Origin: Mediterranea sp. (in: CFB group bacteria)
GTDB lineage: Bacteria > Bacteroidota > Bacteroidia > Bacteroidales > Bacteroidaceae
NCBI GenBank assembly: GCA_031262385.1
Contig: JAISHU010000104.1
Coordinates: 1-49,026 of the forward strand
Reading direction: 5' to 3'
Length of the DNA stretch: 49,026 nt
Of the stretch, positions 30,147 through 39,383 are shown piece by piece; within the stretch, counting starts at the first letter, position 1; the number at the start of each line of letters is the position of its first letter. Under the pieces are notes generated by a model that worked only from the letters and a program-made list of their open reading frames with translations, made no database searches and was not told the DNA's origin. The translations under genes were made by a program, and so were the position numbers.

Positions 30147-32067
30147 TCCTCCCAACAGAAAGAAACAAGAGAGAGGCACCGCCTCTCTGCGCCGGCTACC
30201 AATGCTTATCGCTCTTGTAGTCGTGGTCTACTCGTGCGCCAGTGTAGGGCGGCTCGAAGGCGGACCCGTTGACGAGATGCCGCCGCGCTTTCTTTCGTCC
30301 ACCCCGTCGCCCAACGCACTGAACAACACCCGCCCCCGCATCTCCATACTCTTCGATGAATATATCAAATTGGACAAGCCGGGCGAAAAGGTTATTATAT
30401 CGCCCCCGCAAGTGATACAGCCCGACGTAAAAGCTTCCGGCAAACGCGTGGTTGTAGAACTGAAAGATTCGCTGAGACCCAACACCACTTACACCATCGA
30501 CTTTGGCGATGCCATTCAAGACAACAACGAAGGCAACCCGCTGGGCGACTTCAGCTTTGTGTTTTCGACCGGCGCGGTGATAGACTCCATGGTGATTTCG
30601 GGCACGGTGCTCAATGCGGCAAACCTCGAACCGGTAAAAGGCATTCAAGTGGGATTGTATGCCGACTTGTCGGATACCGCCTTTACCACCAAACCGCTGG
30701 AGCGTGCCGGACGTACCGACAGCCGGGGACGTTACAGCATCCGAGGAGTGGCACCGGGCAAGTATCGCATCTTTGCCTTGCAGGATGCCGACCGCAACTA
30801 TCACTTCAACCAGCCGGTGGAAGTGATTGCGTTCTACGACAGCTTAATCATCCCTTCCATGGAAGAGCGCATGCGCATGGACACCGTGTGGAAAGACACC
30901 ATTACCATAGATACCGTCATCGCGCGGAAGTACACACACTACCTGCCCGACGACCTCTTGCTGCGCACCTTCAAAGAACATGTATCCTCGCAACGGCTGG
31001 CACGCAGCGAACGCCCCGAAGCACATAAGTTCTCGCTCTACTTCACCGCCCCTGCCGACACCCTGCCGCTGCTGAAAGGGCTGAACTTCGATGCCGACAA
31101 TGCCTTTGTGGTGGAAAAGCCCACCGGACGCATCGATACCCTCACCTATTGGATAAAAGACTCGCTGATATATAAGATAGATACGCTGAAGATGAGTTTG
31201 GAATACCTCTATACCGACTCGCTGAAGCAGTTGGTGCCCCGCACCGACACCTTGAAACTCGCCTCGCGTGCCAGACCCAAAGCTTCGCAGGAGAAAGATA
31301 AAAACAAGAAAAAGAAAAAAGGCGAAGAGGCTGCCGACTCCATCCCGAAGATAGAGTTTCTGACAATGGACGTGTACGCACCGGCAACCATGGATATATA
31401 CGACTACCTCAGTCTGTCGTTTCAAGAGCCGATAGCTTGGTTCGACAGCGCCGGCATCCGACTGGAACACAAGGTAGATAGCCTTTGGGAAGCAATGCCC
31501 TACCGGTTTGCGAAAGATTCCATCGACATCAAACGATACAACCTGCTGGCGGACTGGGGTGCCGGACAGAGCTACGCCTTCACGGTCGACTCAACGGCAT
31601 TCCACGGATTGTACGGCTTGTTTACGGCACCCGTCCGCAAAGAGTTTGCCATAAAAAAACTCGATGAGTACGGACAAATATTCTTCAACATCGAAGGCGC
31701 CGAATCCACGGCGTTCGTCGAACTGCTCGACGGCAGCGACAAAGTGGTTCGCACAGTGCCGGTAACGAGTGGCAAAGCCGATTTCTATTTCCTCAATCCG
31801 GGAAAGTACGGCGCACGATTAATTATAGACACAAACAAAAACGGAGTATGGGACACGGGCAATTATGCGAACAAAATACAGCCCGAAATGGTTTACTATT
31901 ATACACAAGTGCTGGAGTTGAAAGCAAACTTCGACTTAACGCAGGATTGGAACCTTACCGCCCAACCGTTGGATAAGCAAAAGCCCGATGAACTTAAAAA
32001 ACAAAAACCCGATGAAGACAACAAAAAGAGAAAGCAAAACAACCGGAATAGCAGCAACCGGCGCTAA
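30139..32067 (+). CDS. Ig-like domain lipoprotein
   Basis: Up to 642 residues from a TTG overlapping the CBM9-like stop. RRLPMLIALVVVVYSC gives a lipoprotein signal with positive residues only if the TTG or another upstream start is used; ATG 30202 would leave it without charge. Residues about 47-145 are a SbsA-type Ig-like domain (PPRFLSSTPSPNALNNTRPRISILFDEYI... TYTIDFGDAIQDNNEG), followed by a transthyretin-like repeat (GIQVGLYAD... GRYSIRGVAPGKYRIFALQDAD). A Lys-rich stretch lies near 385. The tail is Lys/Asn/Arg-rich. Surface or periplasmic; role unknown. Confidence 0.78.
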   Translation: MNNPPNRKKQERGTASLRRLPMLIALVVVVYSCASVGRLEGGPVDEMPPRFLSSTPSPNALNNTRPRISILFDEYIKLDKPGEKVIISPPQVIQPDVKASGKRVVVELKDSLRPNTTYTIDFGDAIQDNNEGNPLGDFSFVFSTGAVIDSMVISGTVLNAANLEPVKGIQVGLYADLSDTAFTTKPLERAGRTDSRGRYSIRGVAPGKYRIFALQDADRNYHFNQPVEVIAFYDSLIIPSMEERMRMDTVWKDTITIDTVIARKYTHYLPDDLLLRTFKEHVSSQRLARSERPEAHKFSLYFTAPADTLPLLKGLNFDADNAFVVEKPTGRIDTLTYWIKDSLIYKIDTLKMSLEYLYTDSLKQLVPRTDTLKLASRARPKASQEKDKNKKKKKGEEAADSIPKIEFLTMDVYAPATMDIYDYLSLSFQEPIAWFDSAGIRLEHKVDSLWEAMPYRFAKDSIDIKRYNLLADWGAGQSYAFTVDSTAFHGLYGLFTAPVRKEFAIKKLDEYGQIFFNIEGAESTAFVELLDGSDKVVRTVPVTSGKADFYFLNPGKYGARLIIDTNKNGVWDTGNYANKIQPEMVYYYTQVLELKANFDLTQDWNLTAQPLDKQKPDELKKQKPDEDNKKRKQNNRNSSNRR

Positions 32068-32890
32068 ACGCATCTCCCGTATCATTCTTCTTTTAACCGC
32101 ACTCCTGCTGGCTGTGCCCACTGCCCATGCGCAGTGCACGGCAATGAACGAAGCCTTTCAGTCCGGCGAAAAGGTGGGCTACGACCTCTATTTCAACAAA
32201 TCGTTTATTTGGGTGAAGGTGGGATATGCCAGCTTGGCAACCACCTCAACGACGTTCGACAACCGGGCTGCCTACCGCATGGACATGTTGAGTGTCAGCA
32301 GCAAGGCGGTCGATATCTTTTTTAAGATGCGCGATACCCTGACCTGCTACGTCAGCCAAGAGTTGGAGCCGCTCTACTTCCGCAAAGGTGCTGAAGAGGG
32401 CAAACGATATACCATCGACGAAGCATGGTTTAACTACACCGACGGAGTGTCGCACATCAAACAGCGGCGCACATGGCCTCGCGGCGAACGTGCCGTTGAA
32501 GAGATGGAGTACAGCGACAGCCGTTGCATCTTCGACATGCTGAGCATTCTCGCACAAGCCCGCTCGTACGACCCCACCCACTACACCGTGGGACAACGCA
32601 TCTTGTTCCCCATGGCAACTGGTCGGCGGGTGGAAGAGCAAACCCTGATTTATCGCGGTAAACAAAACATCGACGCCAACGACGGCATCACCTACCGTTG
32701 CTTAGTATTCTCGTTTGTGGAATACGACAAAAAAGGTAAAGAGAAAGAGGTTATCACCTTCTTTGTGTCCGACGACAAGAATCATCTCCCTATCCGCCTC
32801 GACCTCTACCTCAACTTCGGCGCCGCAAAAGCCTTCCTGAAAAATGTCACAGGCATGCGTCATCCCATGACGGCGATGGTAAAAGAGTGA
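32012..32890 (+). CDS. DUF3108 family secreted protein
   Basis: 292 residues from ATG 32012, with an alternative ATG at 31988. ISRIILLLTALLLAVPTAHAQ is the signal peptide. The mature part fits DUF3108: FQSGEKVGYDLYFNKSFIWVKVGYASL, YRMDMLSVSSKAVDIFFKMRDTL and the C-terminal VITFFVSDDKNHLPIRLDLYLNFGAAKAFL. The fold is a periplasmic beta structure of unknown role. It overlaps the 3' end of the Ig-like gene by 56 bp. The overlap holds a duplicated CCCGATGAA block that yields both candidate start codons. Confidence 0.78.
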   Translation: MKTTKRESKTTGIAATGAKRISRIILLLTALLLAVPTAHAQCTAMNEAFQSGEKVGYDLYFNKSFIWVKVGYASLATTSTTFDNRAAYRMDMLSVSSKAVDIFFKMRDTLTCYVSQELEPLYFRKGAEEGKRYTIDEAWFNYTDGVSHIKQRRTWPRGERAVEEMEYSDSRCIFDMLSILAQARSYDPTHYTVGQRILFPMATGRRVEEQTLIYRGKQNIDANDGITYRCLVFSFVEYDKKGKEKEVITFFVSDDKNHLPIRLDLYLNFGAAKAFLKNVTGMRHPMTAMVKE

Positions 32891-32920
32891 AAGAGTAAGT
32901 ACACTCGCTTAACGAAACTC

Positions 32921-33080
32921 TTAACTCGGCAAGTTAACACGCTATATCGGTAGTTTATAGCGATTATTCCGGCAAGTTATTTTATTATCTCAGTGATTCA
33001 CGTTTGTCAAACAAGTGATTCACGTTCGCCAAACAGGTGATTCACAAATGCCAAACAGGTGATTCACAAACGTCAAACAA
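32921..33080 (+). repeat. Phased repeat array, copy 3 (C and D blocks only)
   Basis: Between convergent genes. Three C-type sites (CTCGGCAAGTTA, a degenerate ATCGGTAGTTTA, TCCGGCAAGTTA) are centred near 32928, 32949 and 32971. Four D units starting at 32993, 33015, 33037 and 33059 follow, exactly 22 bp apart. Each D unit opens with the palindrome GTGATTCAC, has a variable middle of about 6 bases and ends CAAACA plus A or G. Blocks A and B are absent. Confidence 0.85.
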
Positions 33081-33106
33081 GGAGTTGCCGCAATGAAACA
33101 CTTCTT

Positions 33107-33811
33107 CTACAAAATGCCCAGCCGCAATGCCACCGCAATACCCTCGTGTATGTTGGAAACGTGCAGCTTTTGATGTAACAATTTACGTTTGCACCCTTTT
33201 ATCGTACTCATCGAAACCTTTAGCATACATGCGATGTCGGCGTTGAGATAACCTTGCGCCGTCAGTCGCAGAATCTTTTTTTCGCGAATCGTAAGCCGAT
33301 GATAACGAATCGTCTCCCACTTACCCATGCCGGTACGTACATAGCGCGTCAACCGTTCCATATCCCATATAGATGCCGTATGTGTTACCGGAAACAAGGA
33401 GTGCGAAACCGTACACACGCCCACATGTGTCTCGGAGGCATGATTTTCCCACAACGGGTAGCAGCAGATGCTTATCCAATGGCTCTCTCCGCACCTGTTT
33501 TCGATAGGAAGCGTCAGTTCGGCGTGGCAGTTTTGCTGCCCATAGAGATTCAGATCACTGTACTTGATTAAGGTATCTTTGTAAGCGAGTTAGGCGGAGA
33601 GGAGATCTTTCCTGTGCAACACTCTTTTGAAGAACATAAAACCCTCGCGCATCATTTGTTCGGGCAGATGCTTACCCAACGCCAAGTTGTGCGGCATTAC
33701 ATGCACTACACTCTCCTTCGAGATATCTACCAGCAACAGCGCATGGTTTTGAGTATGGAGGGGAGCATCGGACAACACTCGGTAAGCTTTTAATAAATTG
33801 GTGTCTATCAT
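33107..33811 (-). pseudogene. LuxR-type regulator interrupted by one in-frame TAA
   Basis: Two ORF-track entries (33590-33856 and 33107-33454) are the two halves of one frame. A single TAA at 33590-33592 separates them, and the 45 codons after it read without another stop (LAYKDTLIKYSDLNLYGQQNC...). Start is ATG 33811 (MIDTNLLKAYRVL), supported by a promoter at 33841-33873. The N-terminal part looks like a sensory PAS-like region; residues about 170-230 are a LuxR helix-turn-helix (LTIREKKILRLTAQGYLNADIACMLKVSMSTIKGCKRKLL). It is either a recent pseudogene, a sequencing error or a split protein. Confidence 0.82.
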
Positions 33812-33840
33812 GGATGGTAGGTGTATAATTAAGATTGTGG

Positions 33841-33873
33841 CAAACATACAAAACAAAAAAGTATTCCGCCAAA
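33841..33873 (-). promoter_or_regulatory. Promoter of the interrupted LuxR-type regulator
   Basis: Minus strand: TTTG (CAAA at 33870-33873) and TATGTTTG (33841-33848) with a 21 bp spacer, 29 bases before ATG 33811. An intact promoter implies the gene was active until recently or still is. Confidence 0.7.
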
Positions 33874-33956
33874 TCTCCTTAACAAATAAAACAACTTACG
33901 CAATGGCAAAAAATGGAAAAATAGCGACTTATTATACTTAAGATACCCCCATTTTA

Positions 33957-33988
33957 TTTGCACTCGGACAAGCAAGCCGCTATATTTG
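33957..33988 (+). promoter_or_regulatory. Promoter of the serpin gene
   Basis: TTTG at 33957-33960 and TATATTTG at 33981-33988 with a 20 bp spacer match the Bacteroidetes consensus. It lies inside the longer ORF starting at 33958, so translation must begin at ATG 34030. Confidence 0.8.
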
Positions 33989-34029
33989 CTGCGACAATCT
34001 TATTGTCTAATAATTCAATTAATACAAGT

Positions 34030-35298
34030 ATGAAAGCATTAAAATTGATTTCCTCCGCAGTGCTGCTTATAGTAGTCGCTGCTTGTACCAATGAGGTACT
34101 CTCTCCCGTCATTCCTGAAATAGCCCCTACCTCTCCTGCCGTGCGAGAGCCGACCAGCCGTATTGACCCGTCACTCTCTATACGGGAACAGCAGATGACC
34201 GACGGAAATAATGTTTTTGCTTGGGATTTGTTCCGACAGATTGTAAAGACGGAGAAAAATAAAAACATTTTTATTTCTCCGCTAAGTGCTTCGTACGCAC
34301 TCTCTATGCTGGGTAACGGTGCGGCAAGTTCTACGCTGGAAGAGCTGAAAGCGGTTTTAGGTTCGACCGATTACAGCATGACAGAGATAAATGCCTACTA
34401 TAAGAAACTCACCGAATATCTACTGAAAGCCGACGGAGCGACGGTTCTCGGCATCGCTAATTCGCTGTGGATGAACAAAGATTTTACACCTTACGACACC
34501 TTTGTGAAAACAAACAAGGATTCTTATCAGGCGGAAGTTCAATCGCTGGACTTTGCACAACCCGCCTCGCGTAAAACTATCAACGATTGGGTGAGCGATA
34601 AAACATACAAATATATTCCGGAGTTATTGGATAAACTTTTACCTACTGACATTTTGTTTCTTATCAATACGCTCTATTTCGATGGTTTGTGGTCTACGCA
34701 ATTCCAAGAATCGAAAGGTGACTTCACAGGCAGCAACGGCACTAAGATAACCACCCAGTGCTTGACGAACGAAAAATATTACCGTTACTACACCGGCGAT
34801 GGCTTGCAAATAGCCGAACTGCCATACGGCAACGAAACGTACAGCATGGTGATGGTCTTACCCGAAGCAGGGCTTACGTTGCAACGCGCGTTGGAAAAGT
34901 GTGCGGCAAACTGGAATAAGTTTAGTAGCGGGTTGAAAGAAACGTTGCTCCGCATGAGCTTACCTACATTCAAAATGGATTACAGCCGTGAGCTGACAGA
35001 TGACCTGAAGGCATTGGGAATGACCCGTAGCTTCTCGGTTGAGGCTGATTTCTCGGCATTAGCCAAAGCTCCGTTAATGGTTTCAGAGGTGCTACAAAAA
35101 ACGAAGATAGATGTGAATAAATACGGGACCACCGCGGCAGGAGCAACCGTAATCAAGATGGGACTTACCTCCCCGGGCAATGAGGTCGTAAAGCCTACCC
35201 CAGTTGATTTCATTGTAAACCGCCCATTCTTATTTGCCATCCGCGAGAATAGCACAAACGCGTTACTCTTTATCGGACAGATTGAAGAATTGAAATAA
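34030..35298 (+). CDS. Serpin family lipoprotein (protease inhibitor)
   Basis: 422 residues from ATG 34030. MKALKLISSAVLLIVVAAC is a lipoprotein signal with lipobox at Cys19. Residues about 55-420 form a serpin: NIFISPLSASYALSMLGNGA, NSLWMNKDF, INTLYFDGLWSTQF, LPYGNETYSMVMVLPE, and the C-terminal VDFIVNRPFLFAIRENSTNALLFIGQI. The hinge before the reactive loop is KYGTTAAGATVIKMGLTSPG, with small residues as in inhibitory serpins. It probably inhibits host or competitor serine or cysteine proteases at the cell surface. The bait residue P1 cannot be set with certainty. The divergent regulator is interrupted. Confidence 0.92.
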   Translation: MKALKLISSAVLLIVVAACTNEVLSPVIPEIAPTSPAVREPTSRIDPSLSIREQQMTDGNNVFAWDLFRQIVKTEKNKNIFISPLSASYALSMLGNGAASSTLEELKAVLGSTDYSMTEINAYYKKLTEYLLKADGATVLGIANSLWMNKDFTPYDTFVKTNKDSYQAEVQSLDFAQPASRKTINDWVSDKTYKYIPELLDKLLPTDILFLINTLYFDGLWSTQFQESKGDFTGSNGTKITTQCLTNEKYYRYYTGDGLQIAELPYGNETYSMVMVLPEAGLTLQRALEKCAANWNKFSSGLKETLLRMSLPTFKMDYSRELTDDLKALGMTRSFSVEADFSALAKAPLMVSEVLQKTKIDVNKYGTTAAGATVIKMGLTSPGNEVVKPTPVDFIVNRPFLFAIRENSTNALLFIGQIEELK

Positions 35299-35329
35299 GT
35301 TCTAAACTACACTCACACCCCGTTTTATC

Positions 35330-35968
35330 ATGAAACAGTTATTTGCCCTTACACTTTTTGCCCTCACCCTGTCTTCCACGGCTTGGTGTCAAGAGAAAAC
35401 TATGGAACTACGTTTTCGTGCGGGTGGTGCCGCCACCTTTTTATTACATAGTCACAACGATTCCAAATATAGTAGCGACACCTATGGTGGCTTACAGCCT
35501 TCGTTCAATTTTGGCATCGAAGCATCGCACTTCTTTTCGGCTAACAAAGAGTTGCTGTTCGGTGTGCAATATGCACGTGTCAGCGGACGGGAACAAAGAT
35601 CTAAAGATTACCTTGTCGCAGCTCCCGGACAGTTTTCGCCCAATCATAGTTTCTCCGGCGAAAAATTAGTCTTCCATGCGCTAACCGTCCCTGTGCAGTA
35701 TCGGTATAGTTTCAAGAAATACTTTTATGTGGACGGCGGTATATTCTTGGATGTGACAACCGCAAAGGAGCAAACTACCGGCGTTACGGTAGGACCGGGT
35801 GTGGGTGTAGGTATTCGTTACCCGCTCTCTAAAGAGTTCTCGATATCGTTTTACCCCAACGGTCGCTTGACTTTCTGGGGAGGAACAAGGGCTATGTTGC
35901 AAGGTAATATCGAATTGAATGTGGCATACCGAATACCGTTTAAGATACAACGGCTGTCGGAAAAGTAA
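35330..35968 (+). CDS. Small outer-membrane beta-barrel protein
   Basis: A 212-residue protein with signal peptide MKQLFALTLFALTLSSTAWCQ and a mature part of alternating strands (MELRFRAGGAATFLLH, FNFGIEASHFFSANKELLFGVQYARVSG, VPVQYRYSFKKYFYVDGGIFLDVTT, GPGVGVGIRYPLSKEFSISFYPNGRLTFW) ending LNVAYRIPFKIQ. This fits an eight- to ten-strand OmpW/porin-like barrel (outer-membrane beta-barrel family). It starts 31 bp after the serpin stop and probably shares its transcript. Function unknown. Confidence 0.75.
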   Translation: MKQLFALTLFALTLSSTAWCQEKTMELRFRAGGAATFLLHSHNDSKYSSDTYGGLQPSFNFGIEASHFFSANKELLFGVQYARVSGREQRSKDYLVAAPGQFSPNHSFSGEKLVFHALTVPVQYRYSFKKYFYVDGGIFLDVTTAKEQTTGVTVGPGVGVGIRYPLSKEFSISFYPNGRLTFWGGTRAMLQGNIELNVAYRIPFKIQRLSEK

Positions 35969-36011
35969 TGCGCTTCCTCCCCAAAATCAACGAAAAGAGA
36001 AGATTGTTTCC

Positions 36012-36019
36012 TACCTTTG
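36012..36019 (+). promoter_or_regulatory. -7 box for rdgB
   Basis: TACCTTTG fits TAnnTTTG, 22 bp before ATG 36042. Confidence 0.6.
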
Positions 36020-36041
36020 CGGGCAAAAATAGCCAAACAAA

Positions 36042-36623
36042 ATGGAACATCGCTACGTATTCGCCACCAACAACGCCCACAAATTGGACGAAGTGCGTGC
36101 TATGATGGGCAAGCAAATTGAATTGCTCAGCCTGAAAGATATTCATTGTTACGACGACATCCCCGAAACAGGCTCTACACTCGAAGAAAACGCGCTGCTC
36201 AAAGCCCGCTATGTGTACGAGCACTTCGGAATGGATTGCTTTGCTGACGACACCGGGCTGGAAGTGGATGCACTGGGCGGTGAGCCGGGTGTCTATTCGG
36301 CACGCTATGCCGGCGACGCACACAACTCCGACGCCAATATCCGCAAACTACTCTGCAACCTCAAAGGGAAAGAACTTCGCACCGCCCGCTTTCGTACGGT
36401 GTTTGCCCTGATTGTGGACGGCAAAGAACACCTGTTCGAAGGCACCATCGAAGGCACCATCTTAACGGCACGCCACGGCACCCGGGGCTTTGGCTACGAC
36501 TCGGTGTTTGTGCCCAACGGATACACACAAACATTTGCCGACATGAATGCGGAGCTCAAAAATCGCATCAGTCATCGCGCCGTTGCAGCCGGTAAACTGG
36601 CACAGTTTCTTAGCAAAATCTGA
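36042..36623 (+). CDS. rdgB: Non-canonical purine NTP pyrophosphatase (RdgB/HAM1)
   Basis: A 193-residue Ham1-family enzyme that hydrolyses dITP, XTP and similar nucleotides to monophosphates. [17 protein letters not shown] at the N-terminus binds the triphosphate, [24 protein letters not shown] near residue 67 has the metal-binding acidic residues, and [20 protein letters not shown] near 148 binds the base. Length matches the family. Its own -7 box lies at 36012-36019. Confidence 0.95.
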   Translation: MEHRYVFATNNAHKLDEVRAMMGKQIELLSLKDIHCYDDIPETGSTLEENALLKARYVYEHFGMDCFADDTGLEVDALGGEPGVYSARYAGDAHNSDANIRKLLCNLKGKELRTARFRTVFALIVDGKEHLFEGTIEGTILTARHGTRGFGYDSVFVPNGYTQTFADMNAELKNRISHRAVAAGKLAQFLSKI

Positions 36624-36683
36624 CATTTGCCCTTTTTATCGGTCATTCAGACAACGAACCGCTTGGCGTGTTGGAAAAATGAT

Positions 36684-36691
36684 TAACTTTG
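36684..36691 (+). promoter_or_regulatory. -7 box for the thioesterase gene
   Basis: TAACTTTG fits TAnnTTTG, 22 bp before ATG 36714. It could also serve the his genes that begin 33 bp after the thioesterase. Confidence 0.55.
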
Positions 36692-36713
36692 CGCGACCAC
36701 TAAACAAGCAAAG

Positions 36714-37205
36714 ATGAAAAAAATTATTAATCCTTGGAAAGAGATAGAAGGTTACAACTGCTTCGGATGTGCACCCCATAATCCCGCCGGTCTGCAAATG
36801 GAGTTTTACGAAGACGACGAAGAGATTGTAAGCATCTGGAAACCTCAGCCGCAATACCAAGGTTGGCTCAATACGTTGCACGGAGGCATACAGGCTGTAT
36901 TGCTGGACGAAATCTGTGCGTGGGTAATTGTACGACGGATGCAAACTTCCGGCGTAACTTCCAAAATGGAAACACGTTACCGACATCCCATATCGACCAA
37001 CGACTCGCACGTGGTATTGCGTGCCGCTATTCGCGAACAGCGGCGCAACATTGTGCTTATCGACGCCAAACTCTACAACGCCGACGGTAAACTTTGTACC
37101 GAAGCACTTTGTACCTACTTTACCTATCCGCGCGAACAAGCCGAACGCGAAATGATGTTTCGCGGATGCGACACCGAAACGGAAGAAATATTACCGCTCC
37201 TATAA
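36714..37205 (+). CDS. PaaI-like hotdog-fold thioesterase
   Basis: A 163-residue hotdog protein. NCFGCAPHNPAGLQM near residue 16 is typical of the family, and GWLNTLHGGIQAVLLDEICAWVI near 49 is the PaaI signature where an Asp/Glu after HGG takes part in catalysis. KMETRYRHPISTNDSHVVLRA forms the central strands. It probably hydrolyses acyl-CoA thioesters in the cytoplasm; the acyl group is unknown. It lies 33 bp before hisG, so it may be co-transcribed with the his genes without being part of the pathway. Confidence 0.82.
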   Translation: MKKIINPWKEIEGYNCFGCAPHNPAGLQMEFYEDDEEIVSIWKPQPQYQGWLNTLHGGIQAVLLDEICAWVIVRRMQTSGVTSKMETRYRHPISTNDSHVVLRAAIREQRRNIVLIDAKLYNADGKLCTEALCTYFTYPREQAEREMMFRGCDTETEEILPLL

Positions 37206-37238
37206 ATGCAATCTTATTTTTAAAATCAGACAACGCGT

Positions 37239-38093
37239 ATGTTACTACGAATTGCCGTACAAGCCAAAGGACGACTGTACGAAGAGACAATGACCTTTTT
37301 GGAAGAAGCCGACATCAAACTCACCAGCACCAAACGAACGCTGCTGGTACAGTCGGGCAACTTCCCCGTCGAAGTGCTTTTTCTGCGCGACGACGACATC
37401 CCGCAATCGGTTGCCACCGGCGTGGCAGACATCGGTATTGTGGGCGAAAACGAATATGTGGAGAAGCACGAAGATGCCGAACTGGTAAAACGACTGGGAT
37501 TCAGCCGATGCCGACTGTCGCTCGCCATTCCCAAAGATGCCGACTACACCGGCATACACTGGTTTGAAGGCAAAAAGATTGCAACCTCCTACCCCTATAT
37601 CCTCTCCAAATTTTTAGCCGAACACGGGGTACATGCCGAAATACATGTAATCACCGGCTCGGTGGAGGTAGCTCCCGGCATCGGACTCGCCGACGCCATT
37701 TTCGACATTGTAAGCTCGGGATCGACGCTGGTGAGCAACCGCCTCAAAGAGGTGGAGGTGGTTATGCGCTCCGAAGCCCTTCTGATAGGTTACAAAGAGC
37801 TGCACCCGCAAAAACGCGAAATCCTGCGCGAACTGCTCTTCCGCATGGATGCCGTGCGCACCGCTGAAGACAAGAAGTATGTGCTGATGAATGCACCCAA
37901 AGATAAGCTGAACGACATCATACAAGTACTGCCCGGCATGAAAAGCCCCACTATTATGCCGCTGGCACAAGAGGGGTGGTGCTCGGTGCACACCGTGTTG
38001 AGCCAAGAGTGCTTTTGGGAAATCATAGGCAAACTGAAATCGCTCGGAGCCGAAGGTATATTGGTATTACCCATCGAAAAAATGATTCCATGA
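37239..38093 (+). CDS. hisG: ATP phosphoribosyltransferase, long form
   Basis: A 284-residue HisG, the first enzyme of histidine synthesis. MLLRIAVQAKGRLYEETMTFLEEA opens the catalytic domain, IGIVGENEYVEK and the PRPP-binding region IFDIVSSGSTLVSNRLKEVEVV near residue 150 follow, and residues about 210-284 are the C-terminal regulatory domain (ACT-like) that makes this the long form, which needs no HisZ. Its stop overlaps the hisD start as ATGA. It heads hisG-hisD-hisC-hisB; the remaining his genes are not in this window. Confidence 0.95.
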   Translation: MLLRIAVQAKGRLYEETMTFLEEADIKLTSTKRTLLVQSGNFPVEVLFLRDDDIPQSVATGVADIGIVGENEYVEKHEDAELVKRLGFSRCRLSLAIPKDADYTGIHWFEGKKIATSYPYILSKFLAEHGVHAEIHVITGSVEVAPGIGLADAIFDIVSSGSTLVSNRLKEVEVVMRSEALLIGYKELHPQKREILRELLFRMDAVRTAEDKKYVLMNAPKDKLNDIIQVLPGMKSPTIMPLAQEGWCSVHTVLSQECFWEIIGKLKSLGAEGILVLPIEKMIP

Positions 38094-39361
38094 ACATTAT
38101 AGAATATCCGCAGCCCGAAACGTGGAGCGAACTGGTGAAACGTCCCTTGCTCGACACCGAACAGCTTTTCGACACCGTGCGCAGCCTCATAGAGACGGTG
38201 CGGCGCGGAGGCGATAAAGCTTTGTTGGAACTGGAAGCCCGCTTTGACCATGTGCAACTAACGTCGCTCGCAGTTACCGACGCCGAACGCGAAGCTGCCG
38301 AGGCGCTGGTGGACGATACCTTGAAAGCGGCACTGCAACAGGCGGCACACAACATCGAAACGTTTCATGCCGCCCAACGCTTTGAAGGCCGACCCGTGGA
38401 AACCATGCCCGGCGTAACCTGCCGACAGAAAGCTGTCGCCATAGAGAAAGTGGGACTTTACATCCCCGGCGGAACAGCCCCGCTGTTTTCTACCGTACTG
38501 ATGCTGGGCATTCCGGCACGTCTTGCCGGATGCCGCGAGATAGTGCTCTGCACCCCGCCTGACAAAGAGGGACACATACACCCCGCCATTCTGACCGCCG
38601 CACGCATTGCCGGCATCACACATATATATAAGGTGGGAGGAGCACAAGCAATCGCCGCCATGGCATACGGCACCGAGAGCATCCCCAAAGTCTATAAGAT
38701 ATTCGGTCCCGGCAACCAGTATGTCACCGCCGCCAAACAGTTGGTTAGCCTGCGCGACGTTGCCATTGACATGCCCGCCGGTCCGTCGGAAGTAGCCGTA
38801 CTCGCCGACCACACCGCCAAAGCCGCTTATGTGGCAGCCGACCTGCTGAGTCAGGCGGAACACGGAGCCGACAGTCAGGCTATGCTGATAACCACCTCGC
38901 CCAAACTACTCGCCAAGGTGCAAGTCGAAGTAGAACGGCAACTGGCAGCACTGCCCCGAAAGGAACTCGCCGCCCAGGCACTCGCCCACAGCCGCCTCAT
39001 CTTGGTCAACGACATGGAAGAGGCAATCCGCCTCACCAATCTATATGCCCCCGAACACCTGATTATCGAAACCGAAGCCTACCACCAAGTGGGCGACCGC
39101 ATCGTCAATGCCGGTTCGGTGTTCTTGGGACACTACACCCCCGAAAGTGCAGGCGACTACGCTTCGGGTACCAACCACACACTTCCTACTAATGGCTATG
39201 CCCGCGCATACAGCGGCGTAAGTCTGGATAGCTTTATCCGCAAAATAACGTTTCAGGAGATTACCCGCGAAGGCATCCGTCTTATCGGTCCGGTAGTGGA
39301 AGCAATGGCACAAGCCGAACAACTCACCGCACACAAGAATGCGGTAACCCTTAGAATGTAG
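38090..39361 (+). CDS. hisD: Histidinol dehydrogenase
   Basis: 423 residues from ATG 38090; the ORF track start at 37976 is a read-in from hisG. It oxidises histidinol to histidine with NAD in two steps and needs zinc. [24 protein letters not shown] near residue 128 and [16 protein letters not shown] near 205 are family blocks, [11 protein letters not shown] near 257 holds zinc ligands, and LYAPEHLI near 320 follows. The start overlaps the hisG stop by 4 bases. Confidence 0.96.
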   Translation: MNIIEYPQPETWSELVKRPLLDTEQLFDTVRSLIETVRRGGDKALLELEARFDHVQLTSLAVTDAEREAAEALVDDTLKAALQQAAHNIETFHAAQRFEGRPVETMPGVTCRQKAVAIEKVGLYIPGGTAPLFSTVLMLGIPARLAGCREIVLCTPPDKEGHIHPAILTAARIAGITHIYKVGGAQAIAAMAYGTESIPKVYKIFGPGNQYVTAAKQLVSLRDVAIDMPAGPSEVAVLADHTAKAAYVAADLLSQAEHGADSQAMLITTSPKLLAKVQVEVERQLAALPRKELAAQALAHSRLILVNDMEEAIRLTNLYAPEHLIIETEAYHQVGDRIVNAGSVFLGHYTPESAGDYASGTNHTLPTNGYARAYSGVSLDSFIRKITFQEITREGIRLIGPVVEAMAQAEQLTAHKNAVTLRM

Positions 39362-39383
39362 CAATAATATAACAAAACGAAAA

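Noticed and set aside
33958-34029. N-terminal extension of the serpin ORF
   Set aside because: The promoter lies within it, and the lipoprotein signal begins at ATG 34030.
37976-38089. N-terminal extension of hisD in the ORF track
   Set aside because: The extra 38 residues are hisG sequence in another frame; the ATG overlapping the hisG stop gives the usual HisD length.
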